Origin: DATLGB01 sp963726825
GTDB taxonomy: Bacteria > Actinomycetota > Thermoleophilia > Solirubrobacterales > Solirubrobacteraceae
Length of the DNA stretch: 64,000 nt
NCBI GenBank assembly: GCA_963726825.1
Contig: CAVSDT010000001.1
Coordinates: 1,240,001 to 1,304,000, forward strand
Reading direction: 5' to 3'
The number at the start of each line of letters is the position of its first letter. Positions within the stretch are counted from its first letter, which is position 1. Made by a program: the position numbers and the translations under genes. Shown piece by piece: positions 27,207-36,423 of this stretch. The notes below the pieces were generated by a model, which ran no database searches, had not been told where the DNA came from, and saw only the letters and a program-made list of their open reading frames with translations.

Positions 27207-29257
27207 CCATCCGGATCGCCACCGACGTCGGCGGCACCTTCACGGACCTCGTCCGGCTGCGCACCGATCCCAAGACCGGGGTGCAGGAGGTCGTGGTCGC
27301 GAAGGCCGACACCACCCCGCCGGACTTCGAACGCGGCGTGCTTGACGTGCTCGCGCGGTCTTCGACGGACCTCTCCGCCGTCGAGTTCCTCGTGCACGGC
27401 ACGACCGTCGTCATCAACGCGCTGACGGAGCGCCGAGGCGTGCGGACGGCGTTGATCACGACGGAGGGGTTCCGTGACTCGCTCGAGATCGCCCGCGGGG
27501 ACCGACCGGACTTCTTCAACCTCAGCTACGTCAAGCCGCCACCGTTCGTCCCGCGCGAGCTGCGCCGGGAGGTGCCCGGACGGATCGGACCCGACGGCAG
27601 CGAGCGGTCACCACTCGACCTCACCGGGTTGGAGGCGATCGTGGCGGACTTGCGGGGCGCCGGCGTGGAGGCCGTGGCGGTGTGCCTGCTGCACGCCTAC
27701 GCCGAACCGCGGCATGAGCTGGCGGTGCTGGAGCGCCTACGCGAGCTGTGGCCCGGCGTGAGCGCGGTCGCCTCGCACCAGATCACGCGCGAGTGGCGGG
27801 AGTACGAGCGAAGCAGCACCACGGTGCTGTCGGCCTACGTGCAGCCGATCGCCGAGCGCTACCTGGACCGGCTCGCTGACGGCCTCACCGAGCAGGGCTT
27901 CACACGGCGGCCCTACATCATGCAGTCCAATTGCGGCGTCGACTCGCTCGAGCACGTCAAGGCGATTCCGATCACCATGGTCGAGAGCGGGCCCGCGAGC
28001 GGGATCTGGGGCGCCGCCGAGCTCGGGCGCCTGATCGGGGAGCCCGACATCCTCGCCCTCGACGTCGGCGGCACGACGGCGAAGTGCTCGCTGATCACCG
28101 ACGGGCAGGTCCGGGTCAACACGGACTACTGGATCGAGCGCGACCGCCGCTCTGCGGGCTACCCGATCATGGTCCCCGTCGTCGACCTCGTCGAGATCGG
28201 CAACGGCGGCGGGAGCATCGCAGCCGTCGATGACTTCGGCGTGCTGCGCGTCGGCCCGCGCTCTGCGGGTGCCGACCCCGGGCCGGCCGCCTACGGACAG
28301 GGCGGCGTGGAGGCCACGACCACGGACGCCGCTCTGGTGCTCGGCCGCATCGGCGCCGACGGGTTTCGTGGCGGGGCGGGCGCGGACGAGCCCGCGCTGC
28401 ACGCGGCGATGGACCACCTAGGCGAACGCCTGGGCACCGACCGGGTGCAGGCCGCGCGGGGGATCGTGCGGGTGGCCGAGCACAACATGGTCAACGCGCT
28501 CAAGCTCGTGTCCGTCAACCGCGGCCATGACCCGCGCGACTTCGTCCTCGTCGCGTTCGGTGGCGGCGGCGGGCTGCACGCCGCGGCGCTGGCCGCCGAG
28601 CTCGGGACGCGCCGCGTGGTGATCCCGCGGGCCGCGGAGGTGTTCAGCGCGTGGGGCATGCTCGTCAGCGACCTGCGCCGGGACTACCTGCTGACGCGGC
28701 TGCTGGTGCTCGACGACGACGCCGGCCCGCAGCTGGCCGAGCTCGTGGAATCGCTGCGCGGCGACGCTGCCGCGGGTCTGGCGGAGGAGGGCTTCGGCGC
28801 GGGGGACGTCCGCTGGACGGTCGCGGCCCGGGTCCGCTACGCCAATCAGGAACACAGCGTCGAGGTGCCGTTGGAGCGCCCGGACGCGGTGGAGGCCCTG
28901 CGGCGCGACTTCCACGCGGCCTACGAACGCGAGTACACCTACCGGCTCGACACGGAGGTCGAGCTGATCGGGCTGCACCTCGTCGCCACCGTCGAGGTCG
29001 GCAAGCTCGTCCCGGCGGAGCTCCCCACCACGGGAGCGACGCTGCAGGACGCGCTGCGCGCCCACCGGCAGGTCGACTTCGCGCCCGGGCCCGTCGCGGA
29101 CGCCGTGGTCTACGACGGCACGCGGCTCGAGCCCGGGATGGCCTTCGACGGCCCGGCCGTGGTGGAGATGCCGGGCGCCACGACCCTCGTGCGGCCCGGC
29201 GACCGCGCCCGCGTCGACCCGTACGGCAACCTGCATCTGGAGATCGATCCCACATGA
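27203..29257 (+). CDS. hyuA: HyuA-type hydantoinase/oxoprolinase subunit A (2)
   Basis: Second HyuA paralogue in the operon, 684 residues. The phosphate loops are TDVGGTFTDLV near the N-terminus and LDVGGTTAKCSLI in the centre, with EIGNGGGSIA and GGGGGLHA further on. The central substrate-side motif differs from HyuA1 (MQSNCGVDSL here, MQSSGGIVTA there), so the two are diverged paralogues and not a recent duplication. It expects ATP and a cyclic amide or ketone-like substrate, as in N-methylhydantoinase or acetone carboxylase; no third carboxylase subunit is present. It overlaps the permease and hyuB2 by 4 bp each. Confidence 0.87.
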   Translation: MTIRIATDVGGTFTDLVRLRTDPKTGVQEVVVAKADTTPPDFERGVLDVLARSSTDLSAVEFLVHGTTVVINALTERRGVRTALITTEGFRDSLEIARGDRPDFFNLSYVKPPPFVPRELRREVPGRIGPDGSERSPLDLTGLEAIVADLRGAGVEAVAVCLLHAYAEPRHELAVLERLRELWPGVSAVASHQITREWREYERSSTTVLSAYVQPIAERYLDRLADGLTEQGFTRRPYIMQSNCGVDSLEHVKAIPITMVESGPASGIWGAAELGRLIGEPDILALDVGGTTAKCSLITDGQVRVNTDYWIERDRRSAGYPIMVPVVDLVEIGNGGGSIAAVDDFGVLRVGPRSAGADPGPAAYGQGGVEATTTDAALVLGRIGADGFRGGAGADEPALHAAMDHLGERLGTDRVQAARGIVRVAEHNMVNALKLVSVNRGHDPRDFVLVAFGGGGGLHAAALAAELGTRRVVIPRAAEVFSAWGMLVSDLRRDYLLTRLLVLDDDAGPQLAELVESLRGDAAAGLAEEGFGAGDVRWTVAARVRYANQEHSVEVPLERPDAVEALRRDFHAAYEREYTYRLDTEVELIGLHLVATVEVGKLVPAELPTTGATLQDALRAHRQVDFAPGPVADAVVYDGTRLEPGMAFDGPAVVEMPGATTLVRPGDRARVDPYGNLHLEIDPT

Positions 29258-30906
29258 GCGACCGGGACCCCATCACCCTCGAGCTGATCCAGTCGAGCCT
29301 GCAGGCGGCCGCCGACGAGATGTTCGCGGCCATGCGCCGCACGGCGATGAGCTCGATCATCTACGAGGTGCTCGACATGGGCACTGGGATCACCGACGCC
29401 CGGGGGCGGATCGCCTCCAGCGGCGCCGGCATCCCGTCCTTCGTCGGCGTGCTGGACAAAGCCGTGCAGCGCGTGCTGGAGCTGCGCGGCGCCGACACCC
29501 TGCGACCCGGTGACGTCTACGTCACCAACGACCCGTACTACGGCGGCGTCACGCACCTCAACGACATCGTGCTCGCAATGCCGGTCTTCGCCGAGGACAC
29601 GCTCGTGGCCTGGACGGCGACGATCGCGCACTTCTCCGACGTCGGGGGCATGGCGCCCGGATCGATCTCGACGGACGCGACGGAGATCTTCCAGGAGGGG
29701 CTGCGGCTCCCGGCGGTCAAGCTCATCGACGCGGGCGCGCCGATCGAGCCGGTGCTCTCGATCATGAAGGCCAACACGCGCCTGCCGGATTACCTGGAGG
29801 GCGACCTGTGGGCGAGCGTCGCCGCAGTGCGGATCGGCGCCCGCCGGATCGAGGGGCTCGTCGGCCGCTACGGGACCGCGACCGTGCTCGACGCGCTCGA
29901 TCACTTCATGGACTACGGCGAGCAGGTCGCGCGCGCCGGGCTGCGCGAGCTGCCCGCTGGTCGCTACGAGCTCTCGGAGGACCAGGACGACGGGCGGGTC
30001 TTCCACGTCGCCGTCGAGATCGACGCCGAGCGCTTCGTCGTCGACCTGCGCGACAACCCCGACCAGGACACCGGCCCGGCCAACTGCGCGCGCGACGGAG
30101 CGCTGATCGCCGGGCAGATGATCTTCAAGGCGCTCACCGATCCGCACGGGGCCGCCAACGAGGGCAGCTTCCGCCCGCTGGAGGTCCTGACGCGCCCCGG
30201 CTCGGTGTTCGACGCGCAGGAGCCGGCCGCGTTCGGCGTCTACTACGAGGTGGAGGTGCGCCTCGCCGACATCGTGTGGCGCTGCCTCGCCGACGCCATG
30301 GGCGATCGGCTGCCCGCCGGGCACTTCGCGAGCATCTGCGGCACGTTCATCAGCGGCGTGCACCCCGACTCCGGGCGGAGCTACACGATCGTTGAGCCCC
30401 AGGTCGGCGGCTGGGGTGGGTCCGCCGGCCGCGACGGCAACAGCGCGATCTTCTCCGCCTTCCACGGCGAGACGTTCAACTGCCCCGCCGAGATCGCCGA
30501 GAGCCGGTACGGGCTGTTCGTCGACCGGCTCGCGCTCGACGACGCGCCGGGCGGCGAGGGCCGCCACCGCGGCGGCCGCGGCATCTGCCTCGAGTATCGC
30601 GTCCGCGCGGACGGGACGCTGCTCACCTGTGCCTACACGCGCAACGTCCATCCCGCGTGGGGTCTCGACGGTGGACGGGACGGCTCGCCGAACGTCATCG
30701 AGGTGGTGCGGGCCGATGGGCGCGAGGAGTCGCACGCGGTCGTCACCGGTCTGCGCCTGGACGCCGGCGACGTCATCCGCATCCGCACCGGCCACGGCGG
30801 CGGCCACGGGGACCCGCGCGAGCGCGACCCCGAGGCGGTGCGCGCGGAGGTGCGCGCCGGGCTCGTCTCGCCCGAGCGCGCGCGTGACGTCTACGGCGTC
30901 GACTGA
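29254..30906 (+). CDS. hyuB: HyuB-type hydantoinase/oxoprolinase subunit B (2)
   Basis: Partner of HyuA2, 550 residues. Landmarks are ITLELIQSSLQAAADEM, LRPGDVYVTNDPYYGGVTHLND, TIAHFSDVGGMAPGS and the C-terminal RIRTGHGGGHGDPRERDP. It is the last gene of the Hyu operon. Its 3' end lies 39 bp from the 3' end of the convergent putA. The last codons of hyuB2, the intergenic gap and the 3' end of putA together recur as a decayed copy about 6.3 kb downstream. Assignment to the family is firm; the substrate is unknown. Confidence 0.87.
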   Translation: MSDRDPITLELIQSSLQAAADEMFAAMRRTAMSSIIYEVLDMGTGITDARGRIASSGAGIPSFVGVLDKAVQRVLELRGADTLRPGDVYVTNDPYYGGVTHLNDIVLAMPVFAEDTLVAWTATIAHFSDVGGMAPGSISTDATEIFQEGLRLPAVKLIDAGAPIEPVLSIMKANTRLPDYLEGDLWASVAAVRIGARRIEGLVGRYGTATVLDALDHFMDYGEQVARAGLRELPAGRYELSEDQDDGRVFHVAVEIDAERFVVDLRDNPDQDTGPANCARDGALIAGQMIFKALTDPHGAANEGSFRPLEVLTRPGSVFDAQEPAAFGVYYEVEVRLADIVWRCLADAMGDRLPAGHFASICGTFISGVHPDSGRSYTIVEPQVGGWGGSAGRDGNSAIFSAFHGETFNCPAEIAESRYGLFVDRLALDDAPGGEGRHRGGRGICLEYRVRADGTLLTCAYTRNVHPAWGLDGGRDGSPNVIEVVRADGREESHAVVTGLRLDAGDVIRIRTGHGGGHGDPRERDPEAVRAEVRAGLVSPERARDVYGVD

Positions 30907-31177
30907 TTCCGGCCGGGCACTCTGCCGCCGCGCGGCGCTGCCGACCTAGGAGGCGGCGATCTCGTGGCGACGCGGCATGCCGAAGCGGTGGGCGCAGACG
31001 GAGATCGCCTGCTCCCGCAGGAACGTGAGGAGCTCGATGCGCCCGGCCGAGACGACGTCGCCGCCATACACCGCCAGCGCCGGTGATCTGCCGGCCTCGC
31101 CGGGGAGGGTGCGGCCGCCGCCGATAAGCCGGACCCGGCCACCCTCGGCGGCGAGGGTCGCGACGCGGCGTTCCCAG
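30882..31177. repeat. Direct repeat, copy 1 (hyuB2 end plus putA end)
   Basis: Contains the last codons of hyuB2, the intergenic gap and about 230 bp of the putA 3' end. A second copy in the same orientation lies at 37137-37429. In the putA part I count about 14 differences in 230 bp by eye. Since this copy is in intact genes it is the source. Confidence 0.85.
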
Positions 31178-34100
31178 GCGGCGGCGTCCTCGACGTGTGC
31201 CTGGACGCCGGCCGCGCGCAGCCAGCCCGCGAGGCCCGCGGGGATGGCGGGCGCCGACAGCGTCACGCGCGAACCGACGCGGACACCGGCCGCGAGCACC
31301 CGCACGAGCTCGGCGACGCGCTCCCCCTCGCAGCGGACGGTGACCGGGACCGGGCGGTAGCGCAGGACGTTCTGCTCGCTCTCCAGGCCCGTCGCGTCGC
31401 GGGCGACCCCGAACTCGTCCGCCCATGCGGCGGCGTCCGTGCCGAGCGCCGCGGCGAGCCAGCCGAGGTCGTACTCGGGCGTGCCGGCGTCACGCGCCGC
31501 CTGCACCGCCCGCCGGGCGAGGCCATCGAGCGGGCGGCCGTGGGTCGGCGGCGCGTCCTGCCAGCTGCCGAGGCCGGTGAGGTAGTTCGGGCCGCCGGCC
31601 TTCGTGCCCGGGCCGACGACCGACTTCTTCCAGCCGCCGAACGGCTGGCGCTGGACGATGGCGCCGGTCGTGCCGCGGTTGACGTAGAGGTTGCCCGCCT
31701 CGACCCGCTCGAGCCAGGTGTCGATCTCGTCCGTGTCGAGCGCGTGCAGGCCGGAGGTGAGCCCGTAGTCGATCGCGTTGACGAGGTCGATCGCCTCATC
31801 GAGCGTCGCGGCGGTCATGATGCCGAGCACCGGCCCGAAGTACTCCGTGCGGTGGCAGTCCGAGCCGGGGAGCACCCCGTCGCGCACGCCCGGGGTCCAC
31901 AGGCTCCCGGCCTCGTCGAGCCGGCGCGGCTCAAGCGCCCAGGACTGACCCGGTTCGAGCGTGGTCAGCGCCCGCAGGAGCTTGCCGTCAGCCGGCCCGA
32001 TCAGCGGCCCGATCCGGCTCGAGCCGTCCGACGGGACGCCCACCCGCATGGCGCTGACCGCGTCGAGCAGCTGGCTGCGGAAGCGCTCGCTGGAGGCGAC
32101 GGAGCCGACGAGGATCACCAGCGACGCCGCCGAGCACTTCTGGCCGGCGTGGCCGAACGCGGACTGCGCGACGTCGGCCGCGGCGAGGTCCACGTCGGCA
32201 CTCGGGGTGACGATGATCGCGTTCTTGCCGCTGGTCTCGGCCAGCAGCGGCAGGTCGGGCCGGAAGGAGCGGAACAGCTCGGCCGTCTCGTAGCCGCCGG
32301 TGAGGATCACGCGGTCGACGGCCGGTGCGGCGATGAGCTTCGCGCCGAGCTCGCGCTCGGAGAGCTGCACGTACTGCAAGGCGTCGCGCGGGACGCCCGC
32401 CTCCCACAGCGCCTCGACCATGACCGCGCCGCAGCGACTCGCCTCCGCGGCCGGCTTGATGACGACGGGCGAGCCGCTCGCGAGCGCGGCGAGCGTCGAC
32501 CCGGCGGGGATGGCGACCGGGAAGTTCCACGGCGGCGTCACGACGGTCAGCCCGGCCGGCTCGAAGCGCGCGCCGCTGACCGTGCCGAGCCGGCGGCCGG
32601 CCTCGGCGTAGTAGTGGGCGAAGTCGACCGCCTCGCTGACCTCGGGGTCGCCCTGCTCGAGGACCTTGCCGGCCTCCGCGCCCATGACCTCCAAGAGCTC
32701 GGCGCGGCGCGCCTCCAGGACGTCGCCGGCGCGGTGCAGGACCTCGGCGCGGCCGGCGGCGCCGAGCCCACGCCAGTCCGCGCCGGCGGCGACGGCACGG
32801 GCCAGGACGGCGTCCAGCTCGTCCTCCGTGGTGATCGTGCCCTGCGCGCGCGTCTCGCAGCCGAGTCCGGAGGTCTCCATGCGCGTGCGGATCCCGTCGG
32901 CCCAGGCGCGGTTGGCGGCGAGGCTCGGATCGGTGTCGGGCGCGTTGCAGAAGGTCCGGTGGCGCTGCGGGGGCTGCGGCCGCGAGCGGTCCTGGGTGCG
33001 GTTGGGCGCCGGGGTCTCGCGCGGGATCCGCGCGAGCGAGCCGCGAAAGCGCTCGCGTTCGCGCTCGAACAGCACCTGATCGTCAGCGACGTCGAAGACG
33101 GCCGACATGAAGTTCTCCTCCGAGGCGCCCTCGTCGAGGCGCCGGATCAGGTACGCGATCGCGATGTCGAACTCCCGCGGGTGCACGACCGGCGTGTAGA
33201 GGAGGATCGAGCCGACGTGGCGGCGGACGACGGTCGCCTGCGCCGTCGCCATCCCGAGCAGCATCTCGAAGTCGACGCCGTCCGTGACGCCGCGATCCTG
33301 CGCGAGCAGCCAGGCGAGCGCGAGGTCGAAGAGGTTGTGGCCCGCGACGCCGACGCGGACGTTGCGGACGTGCTCGGGTCGCAGCGCGTAGTCGAGCACG
33401 GCCTTGTAGGAGGCGTCGGACTCGGCCTTGGAGCCCCACGTCGCGAGCGGCCAGCCGTGGACCTCAGCGTCGACGCGCTCCATCGGGAGGTTCGCACCCT
33501 TCACGACGCGCACCTTGGCGGGCGCCCCGCCCGCGGCGACGCGGCGCGCGGACCACTCCTGCACCCGCTGCATCGCGCCGAGGGCGTCGGCGAGGTAGGC
33601 CTGCAGCACGATGCCGGCGGTCAGATCGCGCAGCTCCGGGTGGTCGAGGATCCGCATGAAGACCTCCAGCGTGAGGTCGAGGTCGCGGTACTCCTCCATG
33701 TCGAGGTTGATGAACGTGCCGTCCTTCGCCGCGAGCCGGTACAGCGGCAGCAGCGCATCGACCGCCTCGTTCACGGCGTCCGCGTGGCCCCAGGGGCTGT
33801 GCGGCGCCACCGTGGAGGAGACCTTGATCGACACGTAGTCGACGTCGGCGCGCTCGAGCAGGCGGCGCGTGCCGGCGAGGCGCCGCTCGGCCTCGCGGTG
33901 GCCGAGGATCGCCTCGCCGAGCAGGTTGACGTTGACGCGGACGTCGCCCGCCGAGCGGATCCGGCGCAGCGCGGCGCCGAGGCGGCGGTCGCGCGCGTCG
34001 ACGATCAGGTGGCGGACCATCCGGCGCAGCACGACGCGCGCGAGCGGGACGACAACGCCGGGCGCGACCCGGCCGGCGACGGCGGCCGCACGGATCGCGA

Positions 34101-34380
34101 CGCGCAGCGGCAGCGGCAGGAAGCGGGGGACGACGGGGACGAGGGCGGCGAGGTTGCGCGCGGCGACCCCGTTGTCCTCCGGCCGCACGACGCCGTCGAC
34201 GAACCCGGTGGTGAACGCGAGGCCGTTGGGATCCCGCAGCAGGCCGGCGAGCCGCCGGGCGGCCGCGTCGACGGGCTCGCGCTCGGCCTCCACGAGCCAC
34301 TGGCGCACGAGCGCCTCCGCTCGGTCCGCCATGTCGGTCGGCGTGGCTGCGGCGGACGGCGCGGGGTCCAGGGTCGTCAT
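30946..34380 (-). CDS. putA: Bifunctional proline dehydrogenase / delta-1-pyrroline-5-carboxylate dehydrogenase
   Basis: Converts proline to glutamate in two steps, with substrate channelling. The 1,144-residue product has an FAD-binding PRODH barrel in about residues 60-430 (VSIKVSSTVAP, RVVKGANLPMERV, YLIRRLDEGASEENF) and an aldehyde dehydrogenase domain from about 490. The latter has VTPPWNFPVAIPAG, the general-base Glu in ETSGKN near 712 and the catalytic Cys in GQKCSAAS near 748. A C-terminal ALDH-like domain follows. No N-terminal DNA-binding domain is present, so it is not an autorepressor; control probably comes from the divergent LysR gene. ATG 34380 is chosen; an upstream in-frame ATG at 34425 would reach nearly to the lysR start. 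It is the natural sink for proline from the M24 peptidase. Confidence 0.93.
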   Translation of the reverse strand: MTTLDPAPSAAATPTDMADRAEALVRQWLVEAEREPVDAAARRLAGLLRDPNGLAFTTGFVDGVVRPEDNGVAARNLAALVPVVPRFLPLPLRVAIRAAAVAGRVAPGVVVPLARVVLRRMVRHLIVDARDRRLGAALRRIRSAGDVRVNVNLLGEAILGHREAERRLAGTRRLLERADVDYVSIKVSSTVAPHSPWGHADAVNEAVDALLPLYRLAAKDGTFINLDMEEYRDLDLTLEVFMRILDHPELRDLTAGIVLQAYLADALGAMQRVQEWSARRVAAGGAPAKVRVVKGANLPMERVDAEVHGWPLATWGSKAESDASYKAVLDYALRPEHVRNVRVGVAGHNLFDLALAWLLAQDRGVTDGVDFEMLLGMATAQATVVRRHVGSILLYTPVVHPREFDIAIAYLIRRLDEGASEENFMSAVFDVADDQVLFERERERFRGSLARIPRETPAPNRTQDRSRPQPPQRHRTFCNAPDTDPSLAANRAWADGIRTRMETSGLGCETRAQGTITTEDELDAVLARAVAAGADWRGLGAAGRAEVLHRAGDVLEARRAELLEVMGAEAGKVLEQGDPEVSEAVDFAHYYAEAGRRLGTVSGARFEPAGLTVVTPPWNFPVAIPAGSTLAALASGSPVVIKPAAEASRCGAVMVEALWEAGVPRDALQYVQLSERELGAKLIAAPAVDRVILTGGYETAELFRSFRPDLPLLAETSGKNAIIVTPSADVDLAAADVAQSAFGHAGQKCSAASLVILVGSVASSERFRSQLLDAVSAMRVGVPSDGSSRIGPLIGPADGKLLRALTTLEPGQSWALEPRRLDEAGSLWTPGVRDGVLPGSDCHRTEYFGPVLGIMTAATLDEAIDLVNAIDYGLTSGLHALDTDEIDTWLERVEAGNLYVNRGTTGAIVQRQPFGGWKKSVVGPGTKAGGPNYLTGLGSWQDAPPTHGRPLDGLARRAVQAARDAGTPEYDLGWLAAALGTDAAAWADEFGVARDATGLESEQNVLRYRPVPVTVRCEGERVAELVRVLAAGVRVGSRVTLSAPAIPAGLAGWLRAAGVQAHVEDAAAWERRVATLAAEGGRVRLIGGGRTLPGEAGRSPALAVYGGDVVSAGRIELLTFLREQAISVCAHRFGMPRRHEIAAS

Positions 34381-34457
34381 GGTCGGGTCATTGTGGTCCA
34401 AGCAGCGTTCGGTAAAAGCGGGCATTGTCGAGGAGTAACTTGTGGTTGAATCGAACG
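34381..34457. promoter_or_regulatory. putA-lysR divergent promoter region
   Basis: A 77-bp gap. TTGTGGT occurs twice in the same orientation (34391-34397 and 34440-34446). A TAACTT box (34436-34441) could be the -10 of the LysR gene with a short leader. LysR regulators normally bind such divergent gaps; I see no clean T-N11-A palindrome. Confidence 0.35.
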
Positions 34458-35363
34458 ATGGCGGTGTTCGAGACCCGGCGGCTGCGGCTCCTGCATGAGC
34501 TGCGCCTGCGCGGCACGATCACCGGGGCCGCGGCGGCGCTGTCCTACAGCCCCTCGACCGTCTCGCAGCAGCTGGCGCTGCTCGAGCGCGAGGCCGGCGT
34601 CCCGCTGCTGGTGCCCGAGGGCCGGCGCGTGCGCCTGACGCCGCAGGGCGAGACGCTGGCCGACCACGCCGCGCGCGTCCTCGACCTCGAGGAGGAGGTG
34701 CGCGGCGCGCTCGAGGCGGAGCGGGCGACGCCGACGACGGTGCGCGTGGCGGTCTTCCAGTCCGCCGCGCACACGATCCTCCCCCGGGCGCTGACGCTGC
34801 TCGCCGCCCGTCGCCCCGGACTGCGGGTCACGAGCGCGGAGGTGCCGCCAGAGGTCGGGCTGACCGAGCTGACGGCCCGCACGTTCGACCTCGCCGTCGC
34901 GGAGGAGTACCCCGGCAGCACGCGCGAGCACCGGCCCGGGCTCGACCGGGTCCGCATCGGGGGGGACCGCATCAGGCTCGCCTTGCCGGCCGACGAGTCC
35001 GCGTCCGACCTGCCGGCGCTGCGCGAGCGCACCTGGGTCATGGAGCCGGCCGGCACCGCCTCGCGCGCATGGGCGACGCAGCAGTGCCGGGCGGCGGGGT
35101 TCGAGCCGGACGTGCGCTTCGAGGCAGCCGACCTGGCGGCCCACATCCGGCTCATCGCGTCCGGGCACGCGGTCGGCCTGCTGCCCGACCTCGTCTGGGT
35201 CGACGCGCCGCCGAGCGTCCGGCTGCACGAGCTGGCGGGTTCGCCGCATCGGGACGTGTTCGTCGCCACGCGTCAGGCCTCCACGCGGCGTACGGGGGTG
35301 GCCGCCGTGCGTGATGCGCTGCGCGATGCCTTCGCCGACGTCACGGTCGACCCCGTGCTGTGA
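34458..35363 (+). CDS. LysR-family transcriptional regulator
   Basis: 301 residues. The N-terminal winged helix-turn-helix (FETRRLRLLHELRLRGTI, described in part) shows LysR features: ITGAAAALSYSPSTVSQQLALLEREAG is the recognition region, of which SPSTVSQQLALLE is most typical. A linker helix and a type 2 periplasmic-binding effector domain follow. It is divergent from putA and so likely activates or represses it in response to proline or a related metabolite. ATG 34458 gives the standard N-terminus; an upstream in-frame start at 34425 adds eleven residues unlike the family. Confidence 0.87.
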   Translation: MAVFETRRLRLLHELRLRGTITGAAAALSYSPSTVSQQLALLEREAGVPLLVPEGRRVRLTPQGETLADHAARVLDLEEEVRGALEAERATPTTVRVAVFQSAAHTILPRALTLLAARRPGLRVTSAEVPPEVGLTELTARTFDLAVAEEYPGSTREHRPGLDRVRIGGDRIRLALPADESASDLPALRERTWVMEPAGTASRAWATQQCRAAGFEPDVRFEAADLAAHIRLIASGHAVGLLPDLVWVDAPPSVRLHELAGSPHRDVFVATRQASTRRTGVAAVRDALRDAFADVTVDPVL

Positions 35364-35443
35364 TCGGGAGCACGGCAGCCAGACGTGCATCCGCCTGCTT
35401 ACCGCCCGGCTTGTTCAAGCGCACCGGACTCGGCGAGCGCTCC

Positions 35444-35459
35444 AGACAAACGTTCGTCT
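35444..35459. promoter_or_regulatory. Near-perfect palindrome upstream of the TIM-barrel gene
   Basis: AGACAAACGTTCGTCT: a 16-bp inverted repeat centred on AACGTT with one mismatched pair, in an AT-richer patch 52 bp before the GTG at 35512. TAGATA follows directly and could be a -10. It is shaped like a LacI/GntR-type operator; the regulator is not identified. Confidence 0.45.
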
Positions 35460-35511
35460 AGATATGCTCCGGCCGCTGGCCGCCCGGCCGGTGGGACCTG
35501 AGGGAGGCGAC

Positions 35512-36357
35512 GTGAAGCTCGGCTTCTGCATGCTGCTCTGGACGACGCGGGTGACCGCGGACGACAGGGCGTTGCTCGAGGATCTGAAGGCGACCGGATA
35601 CGACGGCGTCGAGGTCCCCGTCTTCGAGGGGGCGCCGGACGAGTACGAGCGGCTCGGGATGCTGCTCGATGACATCGGGCTCGAGCGCACCGCCATCTCG
35701 GTCATCCCCAGCCCGGACGTCGATCCGCTCTCGCCCGACCGAGCGGTGCGCCAGGCGGCCGTGGAGCATCAGCGGTGGATCGTGGACTGCACGCAGGCGC
35801 TCGGCGCCGACCAGGTCGCGGGGCCGCTGCATCAGGTCCTCGGCCAGTTCTCCGGCCTGCCGCCGACCGAGGAGGAGCGCACGCGCGCCCGCGAGGTCCA
35901 CCGTGAAGTCGGCGACCACGCCACGACGGCCGGCGTCCGCGTCGCGCTCGAGGCGGTCAACCGCTTCGAGAGCTACTTCGCCACGACCATGGCGGAGCTG
36001 GCCACCTACCTCGACACCGTCGACCACCCGGCGATCACGGGGATGTACGACACCTTCCACGCCAACATCGAGGAGCAGGACCCGATCGCCGCGTACGAGG
36101 ACAACCTCCGCCACATCGCGTACGTGCACGCGTCCGAGAACGACCGCGGGGTGCCCGGTCGCGGTCACGTGCCATGGGGGCCGACGTTCGAGGCGATCAA
36201 GCGCTCCGGCTACGACGGCTGGGTCACGATCGAGGCCTTCGGCCGTGGCCTGCCGGAGCTCGCGGCGGCGACACGCGTCTGGCGTGACCTCGCCGAGAGT
36301 CCGGAGGCCGTCTACCGCGACGGGTTCGCGCTGCTGGACCGCGGGCTGCGGGCGTAG
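35512..36357 (+). CDS. Sugar phosphate isomerase/epimerase (ketose 3-epimerase-like TIM barrel)
   Basis: A 281-residue AP-endonuclease-2-type TIM barrel resembling D-tagatose/D-psicose 3-epimerases. The four metal ligands of that group can be assigned in order: Glu in ALEAVNRFE, Asp in MYDTFHANIEE, His in YVHASENDRG and Glu in VTIEAFG. The substrate-binding Arg/His of ENDRGVPGRGH are also present. It would interconvert ketoses or a keto-sugar acid in the cytoplasm. GTG 35512 has GGGAGG 5 nt upstream. It appears monocistronic and faces the lysE gene. Confidence 0.82.
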   Translation: MKLGFCMLLWTTRVTADDRALLEDLKATGYDGVEVPVFEGAPDEYERLGMLLDDIGLERTAISVIPSPDVDPLSPDRAVRQAAVEHQRWIVDCTQALGADQVAGPLHQVLGQFSGLPPTEEERTRAREVHREVGDHATTAGVRVALEAVNRFESYFATTMAELATYLDTVDHPAITGMYDTFHANIEEQDPIAAYEDNLRHIAYVHASENDRGVPGRGHVPWGPTFEAIKRSGYDGWVTIEAFGRGLPELAAATRVWRDLAESPEAVYRDGFALLDRGLRA

Positions 36358-36423
36358 CGGGACGGGCGCGTGTACTCACCCCCGTCGAACCGCTCGAGCC
36401 GAGGACACGCCCGCCTGCTGGCG

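Noticed and set aside
31195..34449. A 1,084-codon plus-strand frame opposite putA
   Set aside because: It is an antisense shadow of putA, whose two enzyme domains are unmistakable on the minus strand.
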